Source: Pseudolabrys sp035718275 (GTDB taxonomy: Bacteria > Pseudomonadota > Alphaproteobacteria > Rhizobiales > Xanthobacteraceae). From it: DNA of 64,000 bases. Below the pieces are notes generated by a model. The model searched no databases, was not told the origin of the DNA, and saw nothing but the letters and a program-made list of their open reading frames with translations. The stretch covers positions 186,001 to 250,000 of the forward strand of contig DASTHI010000025.1 in the NCBI GenBank assembly GCA_035718275.1, read 5' to 3'. Made by a program: the position numbers and the translations under genes. This document shows, piece after piece, positions 7,693-17,195 of the stretch (positions within the stretch are counted from its first letter, which is position 1; the number at the start of each line of letters is the position of its first letter).

Positions 7693-9033
7693 ATGCCAAG
7701 CCCCAAAAAGTCTGAAGAAATTGCCCCGACGGTCAGCTTTGTCTCCCTCGGCTGTCCCAAGGCGCTCGTCGACAGCGAGCGCATCGTCACGCGCCTTCGC
7801 GCCGAGGGTTACGAGCTCACCCGACGCCATGAGGGCTCCGACCTGGTGATCGTCAATACCTGCGGTTTCCTCGACAGCGCGAAATCCGAATCCCTTGCGG
7901 CGATCGGAAATGCCCTGAAGGAGAACGGTAAGGTCATCGTGACCGGTTGCATGGGGGCAGAGCCGGAAACGATATCGGCCGCCTATCCCCAGGTGCTCGC
8001 GATTACCGGGCCACAGCAATACGAAACGGTCATCGATGCCGTCCACAGGGCGCTGCCGCCGAGACATGATCCGTTTCTCGACTTGGTGCCGCCGGAAGGC
8101 ATCAAGCTTACGCCCCGGCATTACGCATATCTGAAGATATCCGAAGGCTGCCGGAACCGCTGTACATTCTGCATTATCCCTCGATTGCGAGGGGATCTGG
8201 TATCGCGTCCGGCGGCGGATGTGCTTCGCGAAGCCGAGAAGCTGGTGGCCGCCGGAGTGAAAGAGTTACTCGTCATCTCGCAGGACACATCGGCATACGG
8301 GCTCGATATCAAATATGCGGCCAGCAACTGGCGAGATCGAGAGGTGCGCGCGAGATTCGTCGACTTAGCCGGCGCGCTAGGCGAGCTGGGCGTCTGGGTA
8401 CGACTGCATTACGTCTATCCCTATCCGCATGTCGACGAAGTCATTCCGCTGATGGCCGAGCGAAAAGTTCTTCCCTATCTCGACATTCCTTTTCAGCACG
8501 CATCGCCCGAAGTCCTCACGCGCATGCGCCGGCCGGCGGCTCAGGAACGGACTCTCGACCGTATTGCCGATTGGCGCCGTCAATGCCCGGACCTTACATT
8601 GCGCTCCACCTTTATCGTTGGTTTTCCCGGTGAAACTGATCACGATTTTGCGCTGCTGCTCGAATGGCTGGAAGAGGCCTCACTCGACCGCGTGGGGTGC
8701 TTCAAGTACGAGCCGGTCAAGGGCGCCGCGGCCAATGCGATTGCCGCGCCAGTGCCAGACGAGATCAAGGAAGAACGCTGGCATCGATTCATGCAGACCC
8801 AGCAAAGTATTTCGGCGCGCCGCCTCAAGCGCAAAGTAGGAACTCGGCAGAAAATCATCATCGATGAAGCCGGGGCCTCACTCTCGAGAGGCCGCTCGAT
8901 GGGGGATGCACCTGAGATCGACGGCGCCATCCATGTGACAAGCCGCAGGCCATTGCGGGTCGGCGAGATTGCGACCGTGAAGATCGATCGTGCCGATGCC
9001 TACGACCTTCACGGCACGGTGGTCGGATTTTAG
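7693..9033 (+). CDS. rimO: Ribosomal protein S12 methylthiotransferase RimO
   Basis: A 446-residue radical-SAM methylthiotransferase that adds a methylthio group to the conserved Asp of ribosomal protein S12. Domain order is UPF0004 (Cys 21, 57 and 86 bind the auxiliary cluster), radical SAM with CRNRCTFC (Cys 153, 157, 160), and a C-terminal TRAM domain. SFVSLGCPKALVDSE at the N-terminus is the RimO signature rather than MiaB. The ATG at 7693 gives the normal family length; the frame is open upstream but overlaps the preceding gene. Confidence 0.95.
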   Translation: MPSPKKSEEIAPTVSFVSLGCPKALVDSERIVTRLRAEGYELTRRHEGSDLVIVNTCGFLDSAKSESLAAIGNALKENGKVIVTGCMGAEPETISAAYPQVLAITGPQQYETVIDAVHRALPPRHDPFLDLVPPEGIKLTPRHYAYLKISEGCRNRCTFCIIPRLRGDLVSRPAADVLREAEKLVAAGVKELLVISQDTSAYGLDIKYAASNWRDREVRARFVDLAGALGELGVWVRLHYVYPYPHVDEVIPLMAERKVLPYLDIPFQHASPEVLTRMRRPAAQERTLDRIADWRRQCPDLTLRSTFIVGFPGETDHDFALLLEWLEEASLDRVGCFKYEPVKGAAANAIAAPVPDEIKEERWHRFMQTQQSISARRLKRKVGTRQKIIIDEAGASLSRGRSMGDAPEIDGAIHVTSRRPLRVGEIATVKIDRADAYDLHGTVVGF

Positions 9034-9047
9034 GCCGCGATATCTCT

Positions 9048-9941
9048 CTATAGCCTGTAGAACTTTAACGCGTTGTCATACAGAACGGCACGCTGATCTC
9101 GTTCAGGGTATTCGCACAGAACCTTGCGATAGATGTCGAGGAAATCTGCGTAGCTTGCGTGCAATTTCTCCAGGGGGAAATTGCTTCCATAAATTGTACG
9201 CTCAATTCCGAATAGTTGAATCACGTCACGAATGACCTGACGCACCTGCGGGAAGGTGATTCCGTTGCTGAACATGCCCAATCCCGAAAGCTTGACGTGG
9301 ACGTTCGGGAAGCTGGCAAGCAGTGCAAGCGCTCCACGCCATTGATCGATCGCCTGCTGGGTTCGCGCCGTCAGCATTCCGGCATGCACAAGGATCATGC
9401 GGACACCCGGAAACGCCCGCAGCAAGTCCGCGGCAAATGCCGCCTGACCGGCATACACCTGCAGCTCAAAATGCAGTTCGTGCTTCTCCAGCAGCTCGAA
9501 TCCGCGCCGAAAATCCGGCGAATTGCAGAAGTCGGGACGCGGCGCGGCCTGCCGCACAGGATCGCTGTCCCAATAGAGCATCTGCCTCACTCCGCGCAGA
9601 TTAGGAAATTGCTTCTGCGCCTTGATCATTGCTTCGGCCTCCGGATCGGCCAGATCGACGTTGCACACGATCCCGTGCGGAAAGCCGTATTTGTCTGCAA
9701 TTTCCTGCAGCCATCGCGACTCATCGATCGCGCGACTGGGTCCCCACATCGCGGTGACGTGGACGGACTTCTCAACCCCCTGCGGGGTGACATCGTTGAT
9801 GAACTCCTCGACGGGGTAGTCCCGGCGGATTCCGAAATAGTCCCCGAACATCCGCGGTATCGGCGGCTCGGCGAGCCATCCGACATCCTTTCTCAGCCAG
9901 ATGTGATGGTGGGTATCGATAACAGGTCCGTTGTAGCGCAT
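9048..9941 (-). CDS. Amidohydrolase-family metal-dependent hydrolase (COG3618 type)
   Basis: A 297-residue TIM-barrel hydrolase. It starts with the metal-binding VIDTHHHIW motif at residues 7-15, has further conserved His residues in the barrel (for example in ILVHAGM) and ends with YGSNFPLEKL, where family members place a catalytic Asp or related residue (SDFP/SNFP). Members hydrolyse lactones or decarboxylate aromatic acids; the substrate here is unknown. It is 10 bases downstream of bioA on the same strand, so co-transcription is possible, but no link to biotin is evident. Confidence 0.8.
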   Translation of the reverse strand: MRYNGPVIDTHHHIWLRKDVGWLAEPPIPRMFGDYFGIRRDYPVEEFINDVTPQGVEKSVHVTAMWGPSRAIDESRWLQEIADKYGFPHGIVCNVDLADPEAEAMIKAQKQFPNLRGVRQMLYWDSDPVRQAAPRPDFCNSPDFRRGFELLEKHELHFELQVYAGQAAFAADLLRAFPGVRMILVHAGMLTARTQQAIDQWRGALALLASFPNVHVKLSGLGMFSNGITFPQVRQVIRDVIQLFGIERTIYGSNFPLEKLHASYADFLDIYRKVLCEYPERDQRAVLYDNALKFYRL

Positions 9942-9951
9942 TGCAACCCCT

Positions 9952-11244
9952 TCAGCGTCTTAGTTCGCCTACCACCTTGACGACTGCACCAGTCAAAACG
10001 CCCAGTTCTTCCATCGAAATCGTGAAAGCCGGCGTGATGTAGACGACATTCTCGATCGGGCGGATGAACACGCCCTCTCCTAGGAATCGGCAACGGATCA
10101 CGTCGAGATCTTCGATCTTATCGAGTTCGACAACTCCGATCGCGCCTTTAACGCGAACGTTGGTCACGCCCGGCATGCCCGAGCACGGAGCCAAGCCTTT
10201 CTCGAGGGCGGCAGCGATGTCGGAGACTTGCTGCGCCCGCGGCTCCTGCTCGAAAAGATCGAGCGAAGCGTTGGCCGCCGCGCAGGCGAGCGCGTTTGCC
10301 ATGAATGTCGGGCCATGCATCAAAGCTCTTTCCGGATCGTCCGACCAGAAGGCATCAAAGACCCTGCGTGTAGCCACTGTCGCTGCGAGCGGAAGCGTTC
10401 CTCCTGTGAGCGCTTTCGAAACGGTCATGATGTCAGGGGTGACGGCGGCCTGTTCGCAGGCGAACATCGATCCCGTGCGGCCGAACGCGGTGAACACCTC
10501 ATCAAAGATCAGAAGGAGGTCGTGCTCGTCCGCAAGCAACCGCAATGTCCGGAGCACACCCGGTTCGTGAAACACCATGCCTCTTGCGCCCTGCACCAGC
10601 GGCTCGACGATGATCGCGGCAATTTCGCCGGCTTTTGCCTGCAGGAGCTTTGCCAACGCTGCCGAGCTTTCCTGGTCCCGCGGTAAGTCGACAATGTACT
10701 GTCCGGATGAGATGGCGCTGGCTGTGAAGTGCAAACCGCTTTCTGAATCGCAGACCGCCATGGCTCCTGCAGTATCTCCATGATAGCCGCGCCGGAAGGC
10801 AATGAACTTCTCTTTTCCAGCCACGCCCCGATTGACCCAATACTGCCTCGCCATTTTCAGGGCGACTTCGACGGCAACCGATCCTGAGTCCGAAAAGAAT
10901 ACGCGCGTGAGATCTCCCGGTAATAAGCGGGATAGTCGTTCTGCTAGGCGAAAGGCTTGCTCGTGAGCAAGCCCGCCAAACATCACGTGAGGCATTGTTC
11001 TCAATTGCGACTCGAGGGCTTGTCGAATGTAGGGGTGGTTGTATCCATGGCATGCTGTCCACCAGCTGGCGATCCCATCGACGAGTTCGCGCCCGTCGGC
11101 CAGCACAATGCGGGAGCCTTCCGTCCGAATGACGGGGGCTGGCAACGGCGAAGTCTTCATCTGCGCATAAGGGAGCCAGACATGCTCAAGGCCAACCGCG
11201 TACCAGTCGGGAATACCCCCGCCTCTCGTGCTCATTCTTCCCAT
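9952..11244 (-). CDS. bioA: Adenosylmethionine-8-amino-7-oxononanoate aminotransferase
   Basis: A 430-residue class-III PLP aminotransferase that converts KAPA to DAPA in biotin synthesis using S-adenosylmethionine as amino donor. Visible features are HVWLPYAQM and GIASWWTACHGYNHP near the N-terminus (both typical of BioA), SGSVAVEVALKMA, the PLP aspartate in LLIFDEVFTAFGR, and the Schiff-base lysine in TVSKALTGG. It diverges from bioF-bioD, completing three of the four late steps. ATG at 11244 (MGRMSTRGGG) or 11235 (MSTRGGG) are both possible; GGGAG lies upstream of the first. Confidence 0.93.
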   Translation of the reverse strand: MGRMSTRGGGIPDWYAVGLEHVWLPYAQMKTSPLPAPVIRTEGSRIVLADGRELVDGIASWWTACHGYNHPYIRQALESQLRTMPHVMFGGLAHEQAFRLAERLSRLLPGDLTRVFFSDSGSVAVEVALKMARQYWVNRGVAGKEKFIAFRRGYHGDTAGAMAVCDSESGLHFTASAISSGQYIVDLPRDQESSAALAKLLQAKAGEIAAIIVEPLVQGARGMVFHEPGVLRTLRLLADEHDLLLIFDEVFTAFGRTGSMFACEQAAVTPDIMTVSKALTGGTLPLAATVATRRVFDAFWSDDPERALMHGPTFMANALACAAANASLDLFEQEPRAQQVSDIAAALEKGLAPCSGMPGVTNVRVKGAIGVVELDKIEDLDVIRCRFLGEGVFIRPIENVVYITPAFTISMEELGVLTGAVVKVVGELRR

Positions 11245-11306
11245 TTGGCGTTTTCCGTCTCCCTTTCGTGCTAAGCATCTGGGCAACTGGGTTGCAAGGT
11301 CAACAC

Positions 11307-12458
11307 ATGCGTTCACTCGATCGATTTGCGCAGGACAAGCTCGACGATCTCGAGCGCCGTCACCGTTTTCGGTTCTTGACGAAAACCATGCGCGAGGACG
11401 GCATCTGGGTTGATCGCGAGGGCTGCCGCCTGCTGTCCTTCTCATGCAATGACTATCTCAATCTCACGCAACATCCTGAAATCAAGCGCGCGGCGATCGC
11501 CGCGATCGAAGAGTATGGCGCGGGGTCCGGCGGCTCGCGCCTAGTGACCGGAAATCATCCGCTTTATGCCGAATTGGAGGGTCGCCTCGCACGGCTCAAG
11601 CGAACGGAAGCGGCTTGCGTCTTTGGCTCCGGCTATCTCGCGAACACCGGCATCATCCCGGCCTTGATAGGCAGCAACGGACTGTTGCTCATCGATGAGC
11701 TGTCGCATGCCTGCATTTACGCGGGCGCGCAGCTCTCGCGGGCTAGCGTAAAGAAATTTCGACATAATGATGTGGATCATGCGGGCGAGCTCCTGCGCAC
11801 CCATCGCTCCGGTCACGATCGCGCTCTGGTCGTCACCGATGGTGTGTTCTCGATGGATGGCGACCTCGCGCCACTCGATAAGCTTCTCACATTAACTAAT
11901 GAATACGATGCCTGGTTGATGTCCGATGACGCGCACGGCATCGGCGTGCTCGGAGCTGGGCGCGGCTCGAGCTTCCGCGCAGATCGGCAGATCCCCGTTC
12001 CCCTCCAAATGGGCACTCTCTCGAAGGCCATTGGATCCTATGGAGGCTATCTGTGTGCCTCGAATCCGGTCGTCGATCTCATGCGAAATCGTGCCCGTAC
12101 TCTGATCTATTCGACGGCACTGCCGCCAGCATGCGTCGGCGCGGCGATTGCGGCTCTGGATTTGATCGATCGACAGCCCGAATATGCGGCGCGACCTCTC
12201 GCCAAAGCCCGATTCTTTACGGAGCGCGCTGGCCTGCCCGAGGCGCAGAGCCCGATCGTGCCTGTGATCGTCGGCGATGAAGAGAAGGCGCTATGGGCGT
12301 CTCGACTGCTGGAGAAGGAAGGTTATCTGGTGATTGCAATCCGCCCGCCGACCGTCCCTGCCGGGACGGCAAGACTTCGGCTGACTTTCACGGCACAACA
12401 CGCGGATGAAGACGTCGGCCGGATGGCGGACATCATTCGCGAAAAGATTCTGGCATAA
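11307..12458 (+). CDS. bioF: 8-amino-7-oxononanoate synthase
   Basis: A 383-residue PLP-dependent alpha-oxoamine synthase joining pimeloyl-ACP/CoA and alanine to give KAPA. Motifs seen: FSCNDYLNLTQHP and GAGSGGSRLVTGNHPLY at the N-terminal part, DGVFSMDGDLAPL, SDDAHGIGVLG (PLP ring Asp), and the lysine in GTLSKAIGSYGGY. The start ATG at 11307 is preceded by AAGG. It is divergent from bioA, with 62 bases between the starts, and precedes bioD by 3 bases. Confidence 0.95.
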   Translation: MRSLDRFAQDKLDDLERRHRFRFLTKTMREDGIWVDREGCRLLSFSCNDYLNLTQHPEIKRAAIAAIEEYGAGSGGSRLVTGNHPLYAELEGRLARLKRTEAACVFGSGYLANTGIIPALIGSNGLLLIDELSHACIYAGAQLSRASVKKFRHNDVDHAGELLRTHRSGHDRALVVTDGVFSMDGDLAPLDKLLTLTNEYDAWLMSDDAHGIGVLGAGRGSSFRADRQIPVPLQMGTLSKAIGSYGGYLCASNPVVDLMRNRARTLIYSTALPPACVGAAIAALDLIDRQPEYAARPLAKARFFTERAGLPEAQSPIVPVIVGDEEKALWASRLLEKEGYLVIAIRPPTVPAGTARLRLTFTAQHADEDVGRMADIIREKILA

Positions 12459-12461
12459 GCC

Positions 12462-13139
12462 GTGGCCGCGTATTTCGTCACCTCGACCGGAACCGACATC
12501 GGCAAGACGTTCGTTACGGCCGCGCTCATTCGCTACTTGCGGCAGTCGAACCAGCCCGTTTCCGCTCTCAAGCCCGTGGTCAGCGGGTATGATTCATCCG
12601 TTGCCGAAACAAGCGATCCGGCGATCCTATTGAAGGCGCTCGGTTGCAGCGTTACGGCCGAGGAAGTGGAGCGCATTTCGCCCTGGCGGTTTCGCGCACC
12701 ACTCTCGCCCGACCTCGCCGCCGCACGGGAAGGTCGCGCGATCGACTTCGCGAATCTGGTCGAGTTCAGCCGCAAGGCGATCGCGCAGTCGCGCGGGTCG
12801 CTCTTTATCGAAGGCGTCGGCGGACTGATGGTACCGCTAGTTGGGCAATACACGGTGCTCGACTGGATGACTTCGCTCCGCATTCCGATCGTGCTCGTCG
12901 TCGGGGGTTATCTGGGGACCATTAGCCACACGTTGACAGCTCTCGACGTGCTGGCTCAACGCAACCTCGCCATAGCTGCAATCGTGGTCAGCGAAAGCCA
13001 GCGCGAAACCGTCGAATTGGACGACACCGTTTCGAGCATCGCCCGCTTCTCGGGCTCGGTCGGTGTGATCGGGCTGCCGCGCCTGCCCGGCGGCATCACG
13101 CATCATCCAGCTATCGCCGGCCTGGCCGCACTACTCTGA
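12462..13139 (+). CDS. bioD: Dethiobiotin synthetase
   Basis: A 225-residue ATP-dependent carboxylase that closes the ureido ring of DAPA to form dethiobiotin. The P-loop GTDIGKTFVTAAL lies at residues 10-22, KPVVSG near 37, and the EGVGGLMVPL motif near 118. It starts with GTG 3 bases after the bioF stop, consistent with translational coupling. bioB is not in this window. Confidence 0.95.
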   Translation: MAAYFVTSTGTDIGKTFVTAALIRYLRQSNQPVSALKPVVSGYDSSVAETSDPAILLKALGCSVTAEEVERISPWRFRAPLSPDLAAAREGRAIDFANLVEFSRKAIAQSRGSLFIEGVGGLMVPLVGQYTVLDWMTSLRIPIVLVVGGYLGTISHTLTALDVLAQRNLAIAAIVVSESQRETVELDDTVSSIARFSGSVGVIGLPRLPGGITHHPAIAGLAALL

Positions 13140-13154
13140 GTCACCGAGCCCCGA

Positions 13155-13877
13155 TCAGGTGTTCAAATAGGTTTCGACCATCCCTTCAAGATTGACCATG
13201 GCATGTAGCAGAATGGGCAGAACCGTCGATCCGCTGGCCCATCGCGTCCACCCGAACAAGACTCCGAAGGCAAATACCTGCCCGATCAAAAACCAATCGT
13301 ATTGCACGTGGACGACCGCAAACAATGCCGCCGTCAACAGGATGGTGGGCCATGCGGATCGAGGCGAACGCAGCCAGCCTCGCACGAGAAAGCCGCGAAA
13401 CAGGGTTTCCTCAGCCACCGGAATGAGCACCACGATCGCAAACAGCAGCAACGGCAACTGATCGACGCTCTTTGCGGCCTGATAGATATCGGTCTGGAAA
13501 CCGTCGACCACGCTGCGGCCCGCGATCCAGCTGATCGCATCGCCAATAGCGATCATTAAGGCCAATACCAGAACCCCGAATATAATCTCGCCTCGCCGGG
13601 GCAGTTTGTATCCGAGATACTCGGCCGCGCTCCCCTTGTAACTGGCGGCCAATACGAGCAGCGCCACCTGGATCGGCGCGGACAGATACATGAAAAGTAC
13701 GATCGCGCCGCCAAGTTCGCTCAGGTCCGGAACCCTCTGCAGGTCGAGCCCGTACGAGCCGGTGAGTGCGGCGATACCGGCGAACTGGCCGGCGAGCAAG
13801 GCGAAAAGCCCGATTGCAAATGTCGCAATCCGGCCCCACGGCTCCGCAGATCCTCTCAATGAAGCATCTTGAACCAT
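13155..13877 (-). CDS. CPBP-family intramembrane metalloprotease
   Basis: A 240-residue polytopic membrane protein of the CAAX protease/bacteriocin-processing (Abi) family. The catalytic EETLFRGFLVRGWLR motif (Glu-Glu then Arg) and the two later His motifs (FAVVHVQYDW and LPILLHAMVNLEG) are all present, so the protein looks active. About seven hydrophobic segments are seen. Substrates of such proteins in Proteobacteria are mostly unknown. ATG at 13877 (MVQDASLRG) is chosen just ahead of the first helix; the longer frame upstream overlaps the next gene. Confidence 0.85.
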   Translation of the reverse strand: MVQDASLRGSAEPWGRIATFAIGLFALLAGQFAGIAALTGSYGLDLQRVPDLSELGGAIVLFMYLSAPIQVALLVLAASYKGSAAEYLGYKLPRRGEIIFGVLVLALMIAIGDAISWIAGRSVVDGFQTDIYQAAKSVDQLPLLLFAIVVLIPVAEETLFRGFLVRGWLRSPRSAWPTILLTAALFAVVHVQYDWFLIGQVFAFGVLFGWTRWASGSTVLPILLHAMVNLEGMVETYLNT

Positions 13878-14031
13878 TGTCAAAGCTTCGCTTGTCCGTA
13901 AGCGCAACGCATCATCAGAAGGCACGACTTTGGCGTGTGACTTGACACATTTCGGCACGCTTCCGACAAGGCGGTCCATACGGCGGCAAAACGGGGCCCG
14001 CCGACGCAATCGGTACAGCGTTCTGCCAGCG

Positions 14032-15009
14032 TTAGGGAACGAGGATCGATGATCCCGTAGTGTCGCGTCCTTCCATCTCTCTATGCGCCTTTGCGGCATC
14101 CTTCAGTGCGTATTTCTGGTTAATCGGAATTTTCACCGCACCCGAACCGACGACCTTGAACAGATCGGCGGCGGTCGCAATCAGGTCTTCACGCTTGGCC
14201 ACGTAATGGTTGAGTGTCGGACGCGTCGCGAACAGCGACCCCTTTGTTTGCAGGATATTGATGTTGAACGCATCGATTTGACCTGATGCGCTGCCAAAAC
14301 TGACGAAATATCCAAGTGGTCGCAGGCAGTCGAGCGACGCGGGAAATGTGCTCTTGCCAATGCCGTCATAGACGACGTCACAAAGCTTTCCGCTGGTGAT
14401 CTCTTTCACTCGGGCCACGAAATCCTCATCACGATACAAGATCGTGTGATGGCACCCGTTCTTCTTTGCTATTTCTGCCTTTTCTTTCGAGCCTACGGTG
14501 CCGATCACGGTCGCGCCGAGATGATTGGCCCATTGGCTCGCGATCATACCTACGCCGCCGGCTGCCGCGTGTATGAGGCAAACCGTACCTTTACCGACCT
14601 TGTATGTGCGGTTGAGCAGGTATTGCACTGTCATGCCCTTCAACATCATGCCCGCTGCCTGCTCATAGCTGATGTTGTCAGGAAGTTTTACGGCGCGGTC
14701 GGCCGGGACGAGCCGCTCGGCCGCATAACCGCCAAGGGGACCCACGAAAGCGACGCGATCGCCGACCTTGAGGTCCGTGACACCCGGGCCTACAGCCATC
14801 ACCTCGCCTGCGCTTTCGTTCCCAGCAATAAAAGGCATCCCGACCGGCGAGGGGTACATGCCCATGCGAAAATACGCGTCAATGAAATTGACCCCGCAGG
14901 CGTGCTGCTTGATCTTGATCTGGCCCTGCCCAGGTGCGGCTATTTCGACATCTTCGAACGTCAGAGCTTCAGGGCCACCGGGTTTATGAACGCGCACTGC
15001 CGCAACCAT
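14032..15009 (-). CDS. qor: NADPH:quinone oxidoreductase, zinc-independent MDR family
   Basis: A 325-residue medium-chain reductase of the quinone oxidoreductase type. It shows VNFIDAYFRMGMYPSP (QOR signature), GNESAGEV, and the NADPH-binding HAAAGGVGMIASQWA. It has no zinc-binding Cys/His set. It likely reduces quinones or enals in the cytosol. AAGGAG lies 6 bases before the ATG at 15009, which fixes the start. Confidence 0.9.
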   Translation of the reverse strand: MVAAVRVHKPGGPEALTFEDVEIAAPGQGQIKIKQHACGVNFIDAYFRMGMYPSPVGMPFIAGNESAGEVMAVGPGVTDLKVGDRVAFVGPLGGYAAERLVPADRAVKLPDNISYEQAAGMMLKGMTVQYLLNRTYKVGKGTVCLIHAAAGGVGMIASQWANHLGATVIGTVGSKEKAEIAKKNGCHHTILYRDEDFVARVKEITSGKLCDVVYDGIGKSTFPASLDCLRPLGYFVSFGSASGQIDAFNINILQTKGSLFATRPTLNHYVAKREDLIATAADLFKVVGSGAVKIPINQKYALKDAAKAHREMEGRDTTGSSILVP

Positions 15010-15098
15010 GTCGCACTCCTTCGATATTAATTGGACAATTCAATCTGGCGGAATTCGGCGGCGATAATAGGCAGCCGCACGCCGAGCGCAAGGCGGGA

Positions 15099-15836
15099 TC
15101 ACCGCGCGCCTGAGACCCTCAGATTTGCGCCATTAATGTAAGAAGCCGCATCTGAAAGCAGGAATAACACAGCTTCCGCCACCTCCTCCGCCTGCCCTGG
15201 CCTTCCCATGGGGAGCATGGGAGCGACGCGGTCGATGCGGCCCGGCGGCTGTATGTCGGTGTCGATCACGCCCGGTGTGACGGCGTTGACGCGCATGTTT
15301 TCCTTCGCGACCTCGCGTGAGACCCCGATTACCATGGAATCAACGCCTGCTTTGGCGGCCGCATACCAGACGCACTCGTTGGCGCCGCCGAGCGGAGCAG
15401 CCATCGACGAGAGCATGACCACCGAGCCGCCCTTACCGCCATGCTTGGTCGACATCCGGCGCACGCAAGCACGCAGGCACAGCAAGGCGCCGAATGTATC
15501 CACGTCGAGCACCTCCCGAATCGTGCTCGCGCTTGCATCATCGAGACGAGAGTTTTCGCCGATAATTCCCGAGCTATGTACGAAATGAGTGAGCGGACCA
15601 AGCGAGCGAGTTGCGGTATCGAACACCCGCTCGATATCGGCTTCCAAAGCCATGTCGCCCTGTATTGCCACCGCCTTGCTGCCGGCGGCTTTGACGCTGT
15701 CAACGACTGCCGCCGCGGCGTTCGAATTGCTTTTGTAGTTGATCGCGAGCTCGTAGCCACGAGCGCCGGCGAGCCTGGCAGTGGCAGCTCCGATTCCCCG
15801 GCTGCCGCCGGCAATCAGCAGCACCGGTCTAGACAT
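15099..15836 (-). CDS. SDR-family oxidoreductase
   Basis: A 245-residue classical short-chain dehydrogenase/reductase. It has the GGSRGIGAATARLA nucleotide-binding loop near the N-terminus, catalytic Ser in VMLSSMAAP, the Tyr/Lys pair in WYAAAKAGVDS, and a typical C-terminus (SYINGANLRVSG). Substrate unknown. The start ATG at 15836 has GAGG 8 bases upstream; an ATG at 15854 in frame lacks such a site. It follows pcs by 37 bases on the same strand. Confidence 0.88.
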   Translation of the reverse strand: MSRPVLLIAGGSRGIGAATARLAGARGYELAINYKSNSNAAAAVVDSVKAAGSKAVAIQGDMALEADIERVFDTATRSLGPLTHFVHSSGIIGENSRLDDASASTIREVLDVDTFGALLCLRACVRRMSTKHGGKGGSVVMLSSMAAPLGGANECVWYAAAKAGVDSMVIGVSREVAKENMRVNAVTPGVIDTDIQPPGRIDRVAPMLPMGRPGQAEEVAEAVLFLLSDAASYINGANLRVSGAR

Positions 15837-15873
15837 GATTTGTTCCTCGATCACCCGCCTCGATCGAACACGA

Positions 15874-16560
15874 TCACGCGGGGATACGCAAGAAGCCGAC
15901 GACGAAGAAATATATCGCGATAAGACAAAGCGGTATTATTACTACAGCGTCGGGCGCGAGGTCTTCCAGCACCGCAACCGTCGCCAAAACGGCCCAGATC
16001 GCCAGCAAGGTAATGTTCAGGGGACGCCAGCGCTGCACGCGCAACGGATGCAGAAACTTGATGGGCGCAAAGCTTAGTCCTGCGAGAACGATGATGTAGA
16101 TGGTGGCAATCCATCCCGGCGGCTCCAGCAGGTACAGATAGAAAGCGGCGAGATTCCAGACCGCAGGAAATCCGCGGAAGTAATCACCTTCCGTTTTCAT
16201 CTCGCGATCCGCGAAATAAAGAGCGCCCGTGATGACGACGACGATACCTGCTGGGATTGCAAGCCCGTTCGGGAGCACTCCGCTTGCAGCAATCGCGTAG
16301 GCCGGAACGAACACATAAGTTGTAAAGTCGACCACCAGATCGAGTGTATCTCCCGACCAGCGCGGTAGAGTCCCCTTGACATCGAATGCGCGCGCCATCG
16401 GACCGTCGGCGCCGTCCACGATCAAGGCCAGTCCAAGGCAAAGAAACATCGCAGCCCAATGTCCGCCCGTGGCAAGGATCAGCGCCAGGAATGCGATCGC
16501 CGCCCCAGTTGCCGTGAAGACATGAACCGTGAAAGCGCGGACGCGCTCGAAACCTGCCAC
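15874..16560 (-). CDS. pcs: Phosphatidylcholine synthase
   Basis: A 228-residue membrane enzyme condensing choline with CDP-diacylglycerol to form phosphatidylcholine and CMP. It carries the Pcs version of the CDP-alcohol phosphotransferase motif, DGx2ARx12Gx3Dx3D, in DGPMAR followed by G-DTL-D-LVV-D. That 12-residue spacing distinguishes Pcs from ordinary CDP-alcohol transferases. About eight hydrophobic helices are visible. The GTG start at 16560 directly abuts the stop of the DUF1326 gene, so the two are co-translated. Pcs is typical of rhizobia and other host-associated bacteria using external choline. Confidence 0.9.
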   Translation of the reverse strand: MAGFERVRAFTVHVFTATGAAIAFLALILATGGHWAAMFLCLGLALIVDGADGPMARAFDVKGTLPRWSGDTLDLVVDFTTYVFVPAYAIAASGVLPNGLAIPAGIVVVITGALYFADREMKTEGDYFRGFPAVWNLAAFYLYLLEPPGWIATIYIIVLAGLSFAPIKFLHPLRVQRWRPLNITLLAIWAVLATVAVLEDLAPDAVVIIPLCLIAIYFFVVGFLRIPA

Positions 16561-17172
16561 CTAGGCATTGCTCCAATTAAGCTTTACGATTTCCGCCGAA
16601 CGCCCGGCCAGATTCCAGTTACGCCCGAAACCTCGAAAGCGCGACTTGTCCGCGCGCGAGACAATGACATCGGGTCCAATCCAGTACTGGCTATTGCGAA
16701 TCACGACATTCCCGCTCGCATCCCTGCCGCGCACGGGCGTGATGGCGCCATCCACATAGCCGTCTATCCGCACGATGCGCGTCTCGCCTTGCGTTTCATA
16801 AGTGATGGGCACCTGTCGCACACCCAGGAACTGGCCCACCAATATCGATAACAGGTGTGTAGTTCCCCCGACGCGCCCAGTGAAGATGCGAGTCAATCCC
16901 TTGACCGCGTGCACCGATGCTGAGTCATCGACGAAAAGAGCCGCTGTCCAGTTGCCTCGAGACATGATTCCTGGAAGATCCATCATCAGTCCCACTTTAA
17001 CGCCCGAAAGGTCGACCGTGTCGTAATGGCCCTCGTCAATGCGGATCCCGGCCCATGTCTGGCATCTGCTTTCGGTCGGAGGATGCTCGCCGAGAGACAA
17101 GACGCACGGACAGAACACGGTACAGCTGCATGACAGCGCCAGTTCTCCTTTCAAACTCCAGCTTTCTACCAA
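16561..17172 (-). CDS. DUF1326 domain protein
   Basis: A 203-residue protein of unknown function in the DUF1326 family. The family hallmark, a Cys-rich N-terminus, is present as LSCSCTVFCPCV (four Cys at about residues 14-22), followed by a beta-rich body with GHY and GTTH motifs. Family members are usually encoded next to DUF2182 membrane proteins, as here (24 bases from the DUF2182 gene). The only in-frame start near the conserved region is TTG at 17172 with GGAGAG upstream. The Cys cluster suggests metal or redox chemistry (inference). Confidence 0.85.
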   Translation of the reverse strand: MVESWSLKGELALSCSCTVFCPCVLSLGEHPPTESRCQTWAGIRIDEGHYDTVDLSGVKVGLMMDLPGIMSRGNWTAALFVDDSASVHAVKGLTRIFTGRVGGTTHLLSILVGQFLGVRQVPITYETQGETRIVRIDGYVDGAITPVRGRDASGNVVIRNSQYWIGPDVIVSRADKSRFRGFGRNWNLAGRSAEIVKLNWSNA

Positions 17173-17195
17173 GGCTTACTCTCTCCGTTCTTTCA

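Noticed and set aside
9216..9980. A 254-residue plus-strand frame opposite the amidohydrolase
   Set aside because: It overlaps the amidohydrolase throughout and shows no motif.
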